Part shown: in pieces, positions 32,949-42,875 of the stretch
Position numbering within the stretch: the stretch's first letter is position 1
How the letters are laid out: every line of letters begins with the position of its first letter
NCBI RefSeq assembly: GCF_001424265.1
Contig: NZ_LMOV01000025.1
Coordinates: forward strand, 67,843-131,842
DNA from: Acidovorax sp. Leaf160
GTDB taxonomy: Bacteria; Pseudomonadota; Gammaproteobacteria; Burkholderiales; Burkholderiaceae_C
Direction of reading: 5' to 3'
DNA: 64,000 nucleotides
The notes under the pieces: generated by a model
What the model saw: only the letters and a program-made list of their open reading frames with translations
The model's database searches: none
Told to the model about the DNA's origin: nothing
Program-made: the position numbers and the translations under genes

Positions 32949-33926
32949 ATGAAAAGCTCCGAGCGCAGTTTTGCGCGCCGTATCGACCTCACCTCGCTGC
33001 AGCTCTTCGTGGCCGTCTGCGAGCTGGGCAGCATCGGGCGTGCGGCGGAGCGGGAATTCATCGCTGCATCGGCGGTCAGCAAACGGCTGTCCGACCTGGA
33101 AACCGCCGTCGACACCCCGCTGCTCTACCGCCACAGCCGGGGCGTCACGCTCACGCCGGCGGGCGAGAGCCTGCTGCACCATGCCCGCACCGTGCTCTTC
33201 GGGCTGGAACGCATGCAGGGCGAGTTGAGCGAATACGCGGGCGGCGTGCGCGGCCATGTGCGCATGCATTCCAACATTTCGGCCATCGTGCAGTTCCTGC
33301 CCGAAGACCTGGGCGCGTTTTCGCGCCTGCACGGCCAGATCAAGATCGACCTGCAGGAGCACCTCAGCCCCGCCGTGCTGCACGCCGTGCGCGAAGGCGC
33401 GGCCGACCTGGGCGTGTGCCACACGGGCACCCCCGCCGGCACGGCCGAGGGCCTGCAGATGCGGCCCTACCGCAGCGACCGGCTGATGGTCGTGGTACCC
33501 GAGGGCCACCCCATGGCCGGGCGCGAAGCCGTCGCCTTCCCGGAAGTGCTGGACTGGGACATCGTCGGCCTGCATGCCGGCAGCAGCATCAGCCTGGCGA
33601 TGCGCCAGGCTGCCGCGCACACGGCCCGGCCGCTGCGCCAGCGCATCCAGGTCACCGGGCTGGACGCCATGTGCCGCATGATCGACAACGGCCTGGGCGT
33701 GGGCCTGCTGCCCGACCGCGCCTTCGCGCTGATGCGCGGCGTGGGCCGGCTGCAGTCCGTGCCCCTCGACGAACCCTGGGCTGAGCGCCAGCTGCAGCTG
33801 GTGGCGCGCGACTTCGACGCCCTGCCCGTCACCGCGCGCCTGCTGGCCGAGCACCTTTCCGCCCTGCCGCCGCTGGCGATGCAGCCGCCCGATACGCTTC
33901 GGGAAGCCGCACCGGTCGGCGCGTAG
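32949..33926 (+). CDS. LysR-family transcriptional regulator
   Basis: 325 residues, ATG at 32949 (MKSSERSFARRIDL). N-terminal winged helix (LTSLQLFVAVCELGSIGRAAERE...AVSKRLSDLE), then the type 2 periplasmic-binding fold for a co-inducer. It lies 75 nt upstream of leuC in the same direction, not divergent as usual for LysR. It might regulate the leucine genes; the sequence alone does not show this. The gap to leuC is a pyrimidine-rich run without a clear promoter. Confidence 0.9.
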   Translation: MKSSERSFARRIDLTSLQLFVAVCELGSIGRAAEREFIAASAVSKRLSDLETAVDTPLLYRHSRGVTLTPAGESLLHHARTVLFGLERMQGELSEYAGGVRGHVRMHSNISAIVQFLPEDLGAFSRLHGQIKIDLQEHLSPAVLHAVREGAADLGVCHTGTPAGTAEGLQMRPYRSDRLMVVVPEGHPMAGREAVAFPEVLDWDIVGLHAGSSISLAMRQAAAHTARPLRQRIQVTGLDAMCRMIDNGLGVGLLPDRAFALMRGVGRLQSVPLDEPWAERQLQLVARDFDALPVTARLLAEHLSALPPLAMQPPDTLREAAPVGA

Positions 33927-34001
33927 GCCCAGCGTTCACTTCGTTTTCGTTTGCTTCAATTTCCGTTTTTTCCCCTTCCCCACGCAAGAAAAGAGACCGC
34001 C

Positions 34002-35423
34002 ATGGGACGCACCCTGTACGACAAGATCTGGGACGAGCACGCCGTCCATACCGAAGAGGACGGCACCACCATCCTCTACATCGACCGCCACCTGGTGCAT
34101 GAAGTGACCAGCCCGCAGGCCTTCGAGGGCCTGCGCCAGGCCGGCCGCAAGGTCTGGCGCGTCAGCTCCATCGTCGCCACGGCCGACCACAACACGCCCA
34201 CCACGGGCTGGGAACGGGGCTACGACGGCATCACCGACCCGATCAGCAAGGAACAGATCGTCACCCTGGACAAGAACATCGCCGAAGTGGGCGCCGCCGC
34301 CTTCTTCCCGTTCATGAGCAAACGCCAGGGCATCGTCCACGTGATCGGGCCCGAGAACGGCGCCACCCTGCCCGGCATGACCGTGGTCTGCGGCGACAGC
34401 CACACCAGCACGCACGGCGCCTTCGGTGCACTGGCGCACGGCATCGGCACCAGCGAGGTCGAGCACGTGATGGCCACGCAGACGCTGCTGGCCAAGAAGG
34501 CCAAGAACATGCTGATCCGCGTGGACGGCCAGGTGTCGCCCGGCGTGACGGCCAAGGACATCGTGCTGGCCATCATCGGCAAGATCGGCACGGCCGGCGG
34601 CACGGGCTACACCATCGAGTTCGCCGGCCCCGCCATCCGCGCGCTCAGCATGGAAGGCCGCATGACGGTCTGCAACATGGCCATAGAGGCCGGCGCCCGC
34701 GCCGGGCTGGTGGCGGTGGACGACAAGACCATCGAGTACGTGAAGGGCCGCCCCCTGTCGCCCACCGGCGTCGAATGGGACCAGGCCGTCGCCTACTGGA
34801 AGACGCTGCATTCCGATGCCGACGCCCAGTTCGACACCGTCGTCACCCTGAACGGCGCCGACATCGTGCCGCAGGTCACCTGGGGCACCTCGCCCGAGAT
34901 GGTGCTGGGCGTGGACGCCCGCGTGCCCGACCCCGACAAGGAAAAGGACGCCAACAAGCGCGGCGCCATCGAGCGCGCGCTGACCTACATGGCGCTGGAG
35001 CCCGGCAAGCCGCTGGCCGACATCTTCGTGGACAAGGTGTTCATCGGCAGCTGCACCAACAGCCGCATCGAGGACATGCGCGAAGCCGCCGCCGTGGTGA
35101 AGAAGCTGGGCCAGAAGGTCGCCAAGAACATCAAGGTCGCGATGGTCGTTCCGGGCTCCGGCCTGGTGAAGGAGCAGGCCGAGCGCGAGGGCCTGGACCA
35201 GGTCTTCAAGGCCGCGGGCTTCGAGTGGCGCGAGCCGGGCTGCTCCATGTGCCTGGCCATGAACGCCGACCGGCTGGAGCCGGGCGAGCGCTGTGCTTCC
35301 ACCAGCAACCGCAACTTCGAAGGCCGCCAGGGCGCGGGCGGACGCACCCACCTGGTCAGCCCCGCCATGGCCGCCGCCGCCGCCGTGCACGGGCACTTCG
35401 TGGACATCCGCCAGTTCGCCTGA
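34002..35423 (+). CDS. leuC: 3-isopropylmalate dehydratase large subunit LeuC
   Basis: 473 residues. With LeuD isomerises 2- to 3-isopropylmalate through a [4Fe-4S] cluster. Cluster cysteines appear in [26 protein letters not shown] and [26 protein letters not shown] closes the active site. Full length. First enzyme gene of the leuC-entericidin-leuD-leuB group. Confidence 0.98.
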   Translation: MGRTLYDKIWDEHAVHTEEDGTTILYIDRHLVHEVTSPQAFEGLRQAGRKVWRVSSIVATADHNTPTTGWERGYDGITDPISKEQIVTLDKNIAEVGAAAFFPFMSKRQGIVHVIGPENGATLPGMTVVCGDSHTSTHGAFGALAHGIGTSEVEHVMATQTLLAKKAKNMLIRVDGQVSPGVTAKDIVLAIIGKIGTAGGTGYTIEFAGPAIRALSMEGRMTVCNMAIEAGARAGLVAVDDKTIEYVKGRPLSPTGVEWDQAVAYWKTLHSDADAQFDTVVTLNGADIVPQVTWGTSPEMVLGVDARVPDPDKEKDANKRGAIERALTYMALEPGKPLADIFVDKVFIGSCTNSRIEDMREAAAVVKKLGQKVAKNIKVAMVVPGSGLVKEQAEREGLDQVFKAAGFEWREPGCSMCLAMNADRLEPGERCASTSNRNFEGRQGAGGRTHLVSPAMAAAAAVHGHFVDIRQFA

Positions 35424-35449
35424 GCGGCACGGCCCCGGAGCAAACCGCC

Positions 35450-35578
35450 ATGAAGACCTCCTTCACCGCCGTGCTCGCGCTGGCCCTCGCCGCGCTGCTG
35501 GCCGGCTGCAACACCGTCAAGGGCATGGGCCAGGACGTGCAGCGCGCCGGCAGCGCCATCGAGCGCGCCGCCAAGTAA
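35450..35578 (+). CDS. Entericidin A/B-family small lipoprotein
   Basis: 42 residues. Signal peptide MKTSFTAVLALALAALLAGC with lipobox LAGC, then a short amphipathic mature part (NTVKGMGQDVQRAGSAIERAAK), as in entericidins, which are small membrane lipoproteins linked to envelope stress. It sits between leuC and leuD with a CGGAG site before the ATG. I recall the same insertion in other Burkholderiales, suggesting a stable arrangement; its link to leucine synthesis is unknown. Confidence 0.88.
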   Translation: MKTSFTAVLALALAALLAGCNTVKGMGQDVQRAGSAIERAAK

Positions 35579-35608
35579 ACCGAACCGCACCGAACCGCAC
35601 CGAACCGA
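35579..35608 (+). repeat. Tandem 10-bp repeat, three units, before leuD
   Basis: ACCGAACCGC twice and ACCGAACCGA once, filling most of the 42-nt gap between the entericidin stop and the leuD ATG. No good ribosome site is visible for leuD. Confidence 0.8.
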
Positions 35609-35620
35609 CCGTTTCACACC

Positions 35621-36271
35621 ATGCAGAAATTCACCATCCACCAAGGTCTCGTGGCGCCCATGGACCGCGAGAACGTCGATACCGACGCCATCATCCCCAA
35701 GCAGTTCCTCAAGTCGATCAAGAAGACCGGCTTCGGCGTGAACCTGTTCGACGAGTGGCGCTACCTGGACCACGGCGAACCCGGCCAGGACCCGGCCAGC
35801 CGCAAGCCCAACCCCGACTTCGTGCTGAACCAGCCGCGCTATGCCGGCGCCTCGGTGCTGCTCGCGCGCAAGAACTTCGGCTGCGGATCGAGCCGCGAGC
35901 ATGCGCCCTGGGCGCTGGACCAGTACGGCTTCCGCGCCGTCATCGCGCCCAGCTTTGCCGACATCTTCTTCAACAACTGCTTCAAGAACGGCCTGCTGCC
36001 CATCGTGCTGCCCGAGGCCACCGTGGGCCAGCTGTTCGACGAGGTGCACGCCTTCCCGGGCTACGAGCTGACCATCGACCTGGAGCGCCAGGTCATCGTG
36101 CGCCCGCAGGGCGAGGAGATCCCCTTCGAGGTGAACGCCTTCCGCAAGTACTGCCTGCTGAACGGCTTCGACGACATCGGCCTCACCCTGCGCCAGTCCG
36201 AGAAGATCAAGGCCTTCGAGTCCGAGCGCCTGGCGACCAAGCCGTGGCTGGCGCACACCATGGCCAGCTGA
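35621..36271 (+). CDS. leuD: 3-isopropylmalate dehydratase small subunit LeuD
   Basis: 216 residues. Swivelling domain with [20 protein letters not shown] and the substrate loop [13 protein letters not shown], diagnostic of LeuD1. Completes the LeuCD enzyme. Lacks an obvious Shine-Dalgarno, so translation may depend on the entericidin ORF. Confidence 0.98.
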   Translation: MQKFTIHQGLVAPMDRENVDTDAIIPKQFLKSIKKTGFGVNLFDEWRYLDHGEPGQDPASRKPNPDFVLNQPRYAGASVLLARKNFGCGSSREHAPWALDQYGFRAVIAPSFADIFFNNCFKNGLLPIVLPEATVGQLFDEVHAFPGYELTIDLERQVIVRPQGEEIPFEVNAFRKYCLLNGFDDIGLTLRQSEKIKAFESERLATKPWLAHTMAS

Positions 36272-36290
36272 ACGGCCCGCAACCACGCCA

Positions 36291-36350
36291 AATATTGATC
36301 AAAACAGGCTGCAGCGCAGGAAACACCTGCGCATTCAGCTATCAAAAGAG
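36291..36350 (-). repeat. Dispersed AT-rich repeat, copy 7
   Basis: Minus strand: TTTTGATAGCTG, ATGCGCAGG, CTGCGCTGCAGCC, then TTTTGATCAATA. It lies between leuD and leuB within the presumed operon, leaving 11 nt to the leuB ATG. Confidence 0.7.
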
Positions 36351-36361
36351 AAGCAAAAAGC

Positions 36362-37432
<1,071 letters not shown>

Positions 37433-37457
37433 CCCGCAACGGCCCCTGGCTTGCGCG

Positions 37458-37481
37458 AAGCGGCCTTGCGGCCGCTTTTTT
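37458..37481 (+). terminator. Rho-independent terminator after leuB
   Basis: AAGCGGCC (37458-37465), TTGC loop, GGCCGCTT (37470-37477), ending in six T. Confidence 0.88.
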
Positions 37482-37579
37482 CTGGGCGGGCCGGTGTGCG
37501 GGGGTGGCACGGTGGCGCGGTGGCGCGCTGGAGCAACACGCAGGGGCCGATGCGCAACCTGCATGGGCAGCGCGTGCAC

Positions 37580-37585
37580 TACAAT
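37580..37585 (+). promoter_or_regulatory. -10-like hexamer for the asd leader
   Basis: TACAAT, 8 nt before the leader ATG at 37594. No strong -35 at the usual spacing. Same geometry as the DapA-like leader. Confidence 0.45.
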
Positions 37586-37593
37586 CCCTCCCC

Positions 37594-37695
37594 ATGTTTG
37601 CCGCCCGCCCGTTCACCCTGAACACCACCGCTGCCGCCCTGGCTGCCGTGGCCGTGCGCGCAATCACCACCAAAACCACGACCATTACGGGCTGA
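37594..37695 (+). CDS. Candidate threonine/isoleucine-rich leader peptide of asd
   Basis: 33 codons ending ITTKTTTITG: five Thr, two Ile and one Lys in the final ten residues, all amino acids derived from aspartate semialdehyde. The first 23 residues are unremarkable (MFAARPFTLNTTAAALAAVA...). It resembles the logic of the E. coli thr operon leader, a classical attenuator. TGA at 37693-37695 is followed after 3 nt by a 15-nt block shared with the DapA-like leader. Expression is not proven; the amino-acid run and placement are seen, the role is inferred. Confidence 0.6.
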   Translation: MFAARPFTLNTTAAALAAVAVRAITTKTTTITG

Positions 37696-37777
37696 TCCAG
37701 CTCCGGTTCCGTCGTGCGCCCCTCCTGGCCCTGACGAGCCGGGCAGGAACAGTCCCGGTCGGGCATTGTTTCTTCTT
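37677..37777 (+). promoter_or_regulatory. Candidate attenuator of asd
   Basis: CACGAC in the leader Thr codons (37677-37682) can pair with GTCGTG (37711-37716); GTTCC (37706-37710) can instead pair with GGAAC (37746-37750); and CCGGG (37739-37743) with CCCGG (37754-37758), followed by U-rich TTGTTTCTTCTT. The last two pairings overlap around GGAAC and exclude each other. The terminator stem is short (5 bp), so the model is tentative. Confidence 0.4.
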
Positions 37778-37798
37778 AACTGAGTAGGGGTGTTGAAA

Positions 37799-38929
37799 AT
37801 GAGGAAGTTGGTAGGTCTGGTCGGCTGGCGCGGCATGGTCGGCTCCGTTCTCATGGATCGCATGCAGGCCGAGGGCGACTTCGCGCTGATCGAGCCGATG
37901 TTCTTCTCCACGTCCAACGCCGGCGGCAAGGCCCCCGCGCAGGCGAAGAACGAAACCACGCTGCAGGACGCGTTCGACATCGAAGCCCTCAGGCGCTGCG
38001 ACATCATCCTGACCGCACAGGGCGGCGACTACACGAGCGAAGTCTTCCCCAAGCTGCGCGCAGCCGGCTGGAACGGCCACTGGATCGACGCGGCATCGAC
38101 CCTGCGCATGAAGGACGACGCCGTCATCGTGCTCGACCCGGTCAACCTGTCCGTCATCAAGGACGCGCTCGCCCAGGGCGGCAAGAACTGGATCGGCGGC
38201 AACTGCACCGTCAGCTGCATGCTGATGGGCGTGGGCGCGCTCTACAAGGCGGGCCTGGTCGAGTGGATGAGCACGCAGACCTACCAGGCCGCCAGCGGCG
38301 GCGGCGCGCAGCACATGCGCGAGCTGCTCACGCAATACGGCACGCTGAACGCCGAGGTGCGTTCGCTGCTCGACGATCCCAAGAGCGCCATCCTGGAGAT
38401 CGACCGCAAGGTCATCGCCAAGCAGCGCAGCCTGTCCGAAGCCGAAACGGCGAACTTCGGCGTGCCGCTGGGCGGCAGCCTGATCCCCTGGATCGACAAG
38501 GACCTGGGCAACGGCATGTCCAAGGAAGAATGGAAGGGCATGGCCGAGACCAACAAGATCCTGGGCCAGGGCGAAGGCTTCGGCACCCAGGCCGTGCCGG
38601 TCGATGGGTTCTGCGTGCGGGTGGGTGCCATGCGCTGCCACAGCCAGGCGCTGACCTTCAAGCTGAAGAAGGCCGTGCCGGCGGCCGACATCGAAGCCAT
38701 GATCGCCGCCGACAACGAATGGGTGAAGGTGGTGCCGAACACGCGCGAAGCCACCATCCGCGACCTGACGCCGGTGGCCGTGACCGGCACCATGACGATC
38801 CCCGTCGGCCGCATCCGCGAACTGGCGATGGGCCCGGAATACATCGGCGCCTTCACCATCGGCGACCAGTTGCTCTGGGGAGCCGCAGAGCCGCTGCGCC
38901 GCATGCTGCGCATCCTGCTCGACGCGTGA
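37799..38929 (+). CDS. asd: Aspartate-semialdehyde dehydrogenase Asd
   Basis: 376 residues from the ATG at 37799 with AGGGG about 9 nt before it; a GTG three codons upstream is unlikely. Reduces aspartyl phosphate with NADPH to aspartate semialdehyde for Lys, Thr, Met, Ile and diaminopimelate. Seen: [14 protein letters not shown] nucleotide loop, catalytic Cys in [26 protein letters not shown] and [10 protein letters not shown], the gamma/beta-proteobacterial type. Confidence 0.97.
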   Translation: MRKLVGLVGWRGMVGSVLMDRMQAEGDFALIEPMFFSTSNAGGKAPAQAKNETTLQDAFDIEALRRCDIILTAQGGDYTSEVFPKLRAAGWNGHWIDAASTLRMKDDAVIVLDPVNLSVIKDALAQGGKNWIGGNCTVSCMLMGVGALYKAGLVEWMSTQTYQAASGGGAQHMRELLTQYGTLNAEVRSLLDDPKSAILEIDRKVIAKQRSLSEAETANFGVPLGGSLIPWIDKDLGNGMSKEEWKGMAETNKILGQGEGFGTQAVPVDGFCVRVGAMRCHSQALTFKLKKAVPAADIEAMIAADNEWVKVVPNTREATIRDLTPVAVTGTMTIPVGRIRELAMGPEYIGAFTIGDQLLWGAAEPLRRMLRILLDA

Positions 38930-38930
38930 T

Positions 38931-38956
38931 GACGACGGACCTTCGGGTCCGTTGTC
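38931..38956 (+). terminator. UUCG-capped hairpin after asd
   Basis: GACGACGGACC, TTCG loop, GGTCCGTTGTC: an 11-bp stem (one G-U) with the extra-stable cUUCGg loop, directly after the asd stop. There is no T-run, so it may protect the 3' end or help Rho rather than act as a classical terminator. Confidence 0.6.
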
Positions 38957-39101
38957 GCATGGGCGCGGCGGGGCGTTGCAGGCAGCCCCGCGCCGGGCCA
39001 GGCACGCGCCAGAGGGCGGGCGCGTTGTGCCGCACCAACAAGCCTTCGACCCTTTGCGAGGGGGTTTTCAAAAGCCCTATCGACACCCCTCCGGCGTTGG
39101 C

Positions 39102-39130
39102 TTGTCACCCTAAAGCATTGATGCTATGGT
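39102..39130 (+). promoter_or_regulatory. Sigma-70 promoter of fimV
   Basis: TTGTCA (39102-39107), exactly 17 nt, TATGGT (39125-39130). The start point would be near 39137, about 95 nt before fimV. Confidence 0.7.
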
Positions 39131-39229
39131 GCTTTTTACATTTTCTTGCGCGCCGGCTCGGGGCCTCTTCCCCAGCCGGCTGAATGTCCTGCCCGCTGCA
39201 TTGCAAGGCAGGCTCCCACCTCTTTGCTG

Positions 39230-41998
39230 ATGGCTCACATGCATCGTTGGAAACTCTCCGCCCTGGCCGCCGCAGCCGTCCTGTCGTCCGGCCTGTACAC
39301 CACCGATGCTTCCGCTCTGGCCCTGGGACGGGTCACCGTGCAGTCCGCGCTGGGCGAGCCCCTGCGCGCCGAGATCGATCTGCCCCAGATCACGTCCGCC
39401 GAAGCCGAGTCGCTGCGCGCCACGCTCGCATCGCCCGACGTCTTCCGCGCCCAGGGCTATGAATACACGCCCACGCTGAACGGCGTGCGGGTCGCGCTGC
39501 AGCGGCGGGCCGATGGCTCGATGGTGCTGCGCCTGAACAGCGACCGGCCGATCAACGACCCGTTCGTCGATCTGGTGATCGACGCCTCGTGGAATTCCGG
39601 GCACATCGTGCGCAGCTACACGATGCTGTTCGATCCGCCTGCCACGCGCCGTCCGGCCCCCACGGTCACCGCATCCCCGCAGACCACCGCTCCGGCCGCA
39701 GGGGCGCAGGCTCCGGCGCCCGCGCCTGTGCCCGCGCGCCCGGCGGCGGTCGACAACACCCCCGTCCCACCGCCTGCGGTGGTCTCCACCCGGCCGGTGC
39801 CCTCCCCGGCGCCCGTGCCGGCCGCCGCGCGCGCGGGTGCGGATTCCGTCACGGTGCGTCCGGGTGACACGGCCGGCCGCATCGCGGGAGCCAACCGGCC
39901 GGCGGGTGTGTCGCTCGACCAGATGCTGGTCGCCATGATGCGTGCCAACCCCGACGCGTTCGTCAACGGCAACGTGAACCGCCTGCGTTCGGGCGCGGTG
40001 CTGCAGCTGCCCGACCAGGTGGAGGCGCAGACCACGCCGCCGGCCGAGGCGCGCCAGATCATCGCGGCGCAGAGCCGTGACTTCAACGAATTCCGCCGCC
40101 GCCTGGCCGCTGCCGCGCCCCCGGCAGCCGTGGCCGCCGCCGGCCGCTCCGCCAGCGGCTCCGTGCAGACCCAGGTGGAAGATCGCAAGCCCGCCACCGC
40201 CGCGCCGGACAAGCTCACGCTCTCCAAGGGCGGCGTGCAGGCCGCCAAGGCCGACGAACAACTGGCCAAGGACAAGCAGGCCAGCGATTCGGCGGCGCGC
40301 ATGGCCGAGCTGAACAAGAACATCTCCGAGCTGAACAAGCTCAATGCGGCGTCGGCGCCGGCAGGCGCCGCAGCCCCTGCAGCCCCTGCAGCGGCCGCCG
40401 CTGCCCCGGGCGCGACGGCACCGGCCGCGGCTCCCGCACCGCAGGCCATGGCAAGCGCCGCCGCGCCGGCCGCGGCGTCCGCCGCATCCGCTCCCGTCTC
40501 GCCGGCAACGGCTGCCTCTGCGGCCAGCCCCGCGCCGGCGGCACCTGCTGCGGCACCCGCCGCGCCCGCCTCCACCCCGGCCGCAGTGCCGGGCGCAGAC
40601 CCCGCCGAAGAGCCCGGCTTCGTCTCCACCCTGCTCGAAGAGCCGCTGTTGCCCGGCGTCGCCCTCGCCCTCACTCTGGCGCTGCTCGGCTACGCCGGCT
40701 ACCGCGCCGCGCAACGCCGCCGTGCCGCGGCGGGCGTGGACAGCTCCTTCCTGGAAAGCCGTGCGCAACCCGATTCGTTCTTCGGCGCAAGCGGCGGCCA
40801 GCGGGTGGATACCGCCCACAGCATGATGACCACCGGCTCGTCGATGGCGTATTCGCCTAGCCAGCTCGATGCCGGCGGCGACGTCGACCCGGTGGCGGAA
40901 GCCGACGTGTACCTGGCCTACGGCCGGGACCTGCAGGCCGAGGAAATCCTGAAGGAAGCCGCGCGCCACCACCCCGAGCGCGTCGCCATCCATGCCAAGC
41001 TGGCCGACATCTATGCCAAGCGGCAAGACCGCAAGGCATTCGAGGTGGCGGCGAACGACGTGCTGCGCCTCACCGACGGCCAGGGCCCCGAGTGGCAGCG
41101 CGTGGCCGACACCGGCCGCGCCCTCGACCCCGACAACGCCCTCTACCAGCCGGGCGCCCGCCCCACGCTGGGCGCTGGCGCAGCGGGTGGGGCGGCCGCC
41201 TCGGCTGCCGCAGCGGCCGGCTTCGCCAGCACCCTGCCGGGCGCAGGCGATTCCCGCGCCGACCCGCTATCTTCGCTGCCCCCCGATCTCGACCTGGATC
41301 TGGATCTCGATCTGCCCGACGATGCGTTGACGGAAGCCCCTTCCGCCGCCCCTGCGCCCCTCGCGGCACCCAGCGCCTTCGCGTTGGCCGCTGCCGCAGC
41401 GGCGGGCGGAGCCGCCGGAGCGTCGATCACGCCGCCGCAGGACGATGACTTCCGACTGCAGTCGCCCGAGCCCGAAGGCGAAGCGCGCCTCCCGACCGAC
41501 CCGGAATTCGAGCGCCCGGCATCCGCTGCCGCGGCCGAGCCGCCCACGCCGGAGCTGGATCTTTCCGGCCTCGACCTGCCCGATGCCGACTGGCGCCAGG
41601 CCGACCCGGTCACCCAGCCGGCCCCGCTGGCCGAGCCCAGCATCGACGCGCCCGACTTCGCCGCCAGCGATCTGTCGGTGCTCGACTCCGGCATCGCCCC
41701 GCTGGACGCGCAGGGCCGGCCCATGGAGCCGCGCGATTTCGACCTGGGCGACCTGTCGCTCGACCTGGACACACCGACGGAACCGGCCCGTGTGCAAGCC
41801 GCCCCGGCACTGGACGACGCCGCCCTGACCGGCTCCGCACTGCCCGACGATCCACTGGCCACCAAGCTGGCGCTGGCCGAGGAATTCAACGCCATCGGCG
41901 ACAGCGAAGGCGCACGCACGCTGATCGAGGAAGTGATCGCCGAATCGTCGGGCGAGCTGAAGACGCGGGCACAGCGCCTGCTGTCCGAACTCGGCTGA
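39230..41998 (+). CDS. fimV: FimV-family pole/pilus assembly protein
   Basis: 922 residues from 39230; MHRWK at 39239 is equally possible. Signal-like N-terminus, then the FimV N-domain (LGRVTVQSALGEPLRAEIDL), a long Ala/Pro region, a LysM-like peptidoglycan-binding part near 210-265 (VTVRPGDTAGRIA), a coiled segment, a transmembrane helix near 480-500 (PLLPGVALALTLALLGYAGY), and a cytoplasmic acidic region with the conserved C-terminal FimV domain (LALAEEFNAIGDSEGARTLIEEV). In other bacteria it anchors type IV pilus and polar signalling factors. Placed upstream of truA as usual. Confidence 0.9.
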   Translation: MAHMHRWKLSALAAAAVLSSGLYTTDASALALGRVTVQSALGEPLRAEIDLPQITSAEAESLRATLASPDVFRAQGYEYTPTLNGVRVALQRRADGSMVLRLNSDRPINDPFVDLVIDASWNSGHIVRSYTMLFDPPATRRPAPTVTASPQTTAPAAGAQAPAPAPVPARPAAVDNTPVPPPAVVSTRPVPSPAPVPAAARAGADSVTVRPGDTAGRIAGANRPAGVSLDQMLVAMMRANPDAFVNGNVNRLRSGAVLQLPDQVEAQTTPPAEARQIIAAQSRDFNEFRRRLAAAAPPAAVAAAGRSASGSVQTQVEDRKPATAAPDKLTLSKGGVQAAKADEQLAKDKQASDSAARMAELNKNISELNKLNAASAPAGAAAPAAPAAAAAAPGATAPAAAPAPQAMASAAAPAAASAASAPVSPATAASAASPAPAAPAAAPAAPASTPAAVPGADPAEEPGFVSTLLEEPLLPGVALALTLALLGYAGYRAAQRRRAAAGVDSSFLESRAQPDSFFGASGGQRVDTAHSMMTTGSSMAYSPSQLDAGGDVDPVAEADVYLAYGRDLQAEEILKEAARHHPERVAIHAKLADIYAKRQDRKAFEVAANDVLRLTDGQGPEWQRVADTGRALDPDNALYQPGARPTLGAGAAGGAAASAAAAAGFASTLPGAGDSRADPLSSLPPDLDLDLDLDLPDDALTEAPSAAPAPLAAPSAFALAAAAAAGGAAGASITPPQDDDFRLQSPEPEGEARLPTDPEFERPASAAAAEPPTPELDLSGLDLPDADWRQADPVTQPAPLAEPSIDAPDFAASDLSVLDSGIAPLDAQGRPMEPRDFDLGDLSLDLDTPTEPARVQAAPALDDAALTGSALPDDPLATKLALAEEFNAIGDSEGARTLIEEVIAESSGELKTRAQRLLSELG

Positions 41999-42044
41999 TG
42001 GCGCTGCGCGACGCCCCCTTGCGCCACTTGCCCGGAACAGCGCC

Positions 42045-42875
42045 ATGAGAATGGCGCTGGGTATCGGCTACAACGGCCAGGGCTACAACGGCTGGCAGAG
42101 CCAGGTTTCGGGCAACACCATCCAGGACAAGCTGGAGGCGGCGCTGAGCCGCTTCGCCACCCAGCGCGTGTCCACGCTGTGCGCGGGCCGCACCGACACC
42201 GGCGTCCACGGGCTGATGCAGGTGGTGCACTTCGACACGCCGCTCGACCGCCTGCCTGCCTCGTGGGTGCGCGGCACCAACACCTTCCTGCCGCCGGACA
42301 TCGCCGTGCAGTGGGCGCAGGCGGTGCCGGACACCTTCCACAGCCGGGGCAGCGCCATTGCGCGGCGCTATGCCTACGTGCTGCTGCAGTCGCCGGTGCG
42401 GCCCAGTGTCGAGGCCGGCCGCGTGGGCTGGGTATACCACCCGCTCGACGGCGACGCCATGCGCGCCGCAGCCGAACACCTGCTGGGCGAGCACGACTTC
42501 ACCTCGTTCCGGGCCTCGGCCTGCCAGGCCAAGTCGCCGGTGAAGACACTTCACCAGATCCGCATCACGCGCCGGGACAGCACGAGGCCGCCACGCGCGC
42601 CCGCCGGCCCGCACGACTGGAGCCCCTGCTACTGGCGTTTCGAATTCGAGGGCAACGCCTTCCTGCACCACATGATCCGCAACATCATGGGCTGCCTGAT
42701 CGCGATCGGCCAGGGCAAGCAGCCACCCGAGTGGATGCGCAGCGTGCGCGACGCCCTCTCGCGCGACGCTGCGGCCCCTACTTTCTCGCCCGACGGGCTG
42801 TATTTCGTCGGGCCGTCGTACGACGCCGCGTGGGGACTGCCCTCGCATGCGGCTGCGTATGATTGGCTGCCATGA
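42045..42875 (+). CDS. truA: tRNA pseudouridine(38-40) synthase TruA
   Basis: 276 residues. Seen: GIGYNGQGYNGWQSQ, catalytic Asp in CAGRTDTGVHG, and FLHHMIRNIMGCLIAIG. Modifies the anticodon stem-loop. MALG two codons later is an alternative start. Its stop overlaps the trpF ATG (ATGA), coupling tRNA modification to tryptophan enzyme synthesis. Confidence 0.97.
   Translation: MRMALGIGYNGQGYNGWQSQVSGNTIQDKLEAALSRFATQRVSTLCAGRTDTGVHGLMQVVHFDTPLDRLPASWVRGTNTFLPPDIAVQWAQAVPDTFHSRGSAIARRYAYVLLQSPVRPSVEAGRVGWVYHPLDGDAMRAAAEHLLGEHDFTSFRASACQAKSPVKTLHQIRITRRDSTRPPRAPAGPHDWSPCYWRFEFEGNAFLHHMIRNIMGCLIAIGQGKQPPEWMRSVRDALSRDAAAPTFSPDGLYFVGPSYDAAWGLPSHAAAYDWLP

Larger units (their letters stand above)
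38930..39229. other. Gap between asd and fimV
   Basis: 300 bases. A strong UUCG hairpin follows asd and a good sigma-70 promoter precedes fimV; nothing else recognised. Confidence 0.6.

Noticed and set aside
37504-37593. Upstream extension of the asd leader ORF
   Set aside because: The extension would run through the -10-like TACAAT and contains no ribosome site.
39146-39229. Upstream extension of fimV
   Set aside because: The added residues come before the natural signal-like N-terminus and lie right after the predicted transcription start; the ATG at 39230 or 39239 is more plausible.
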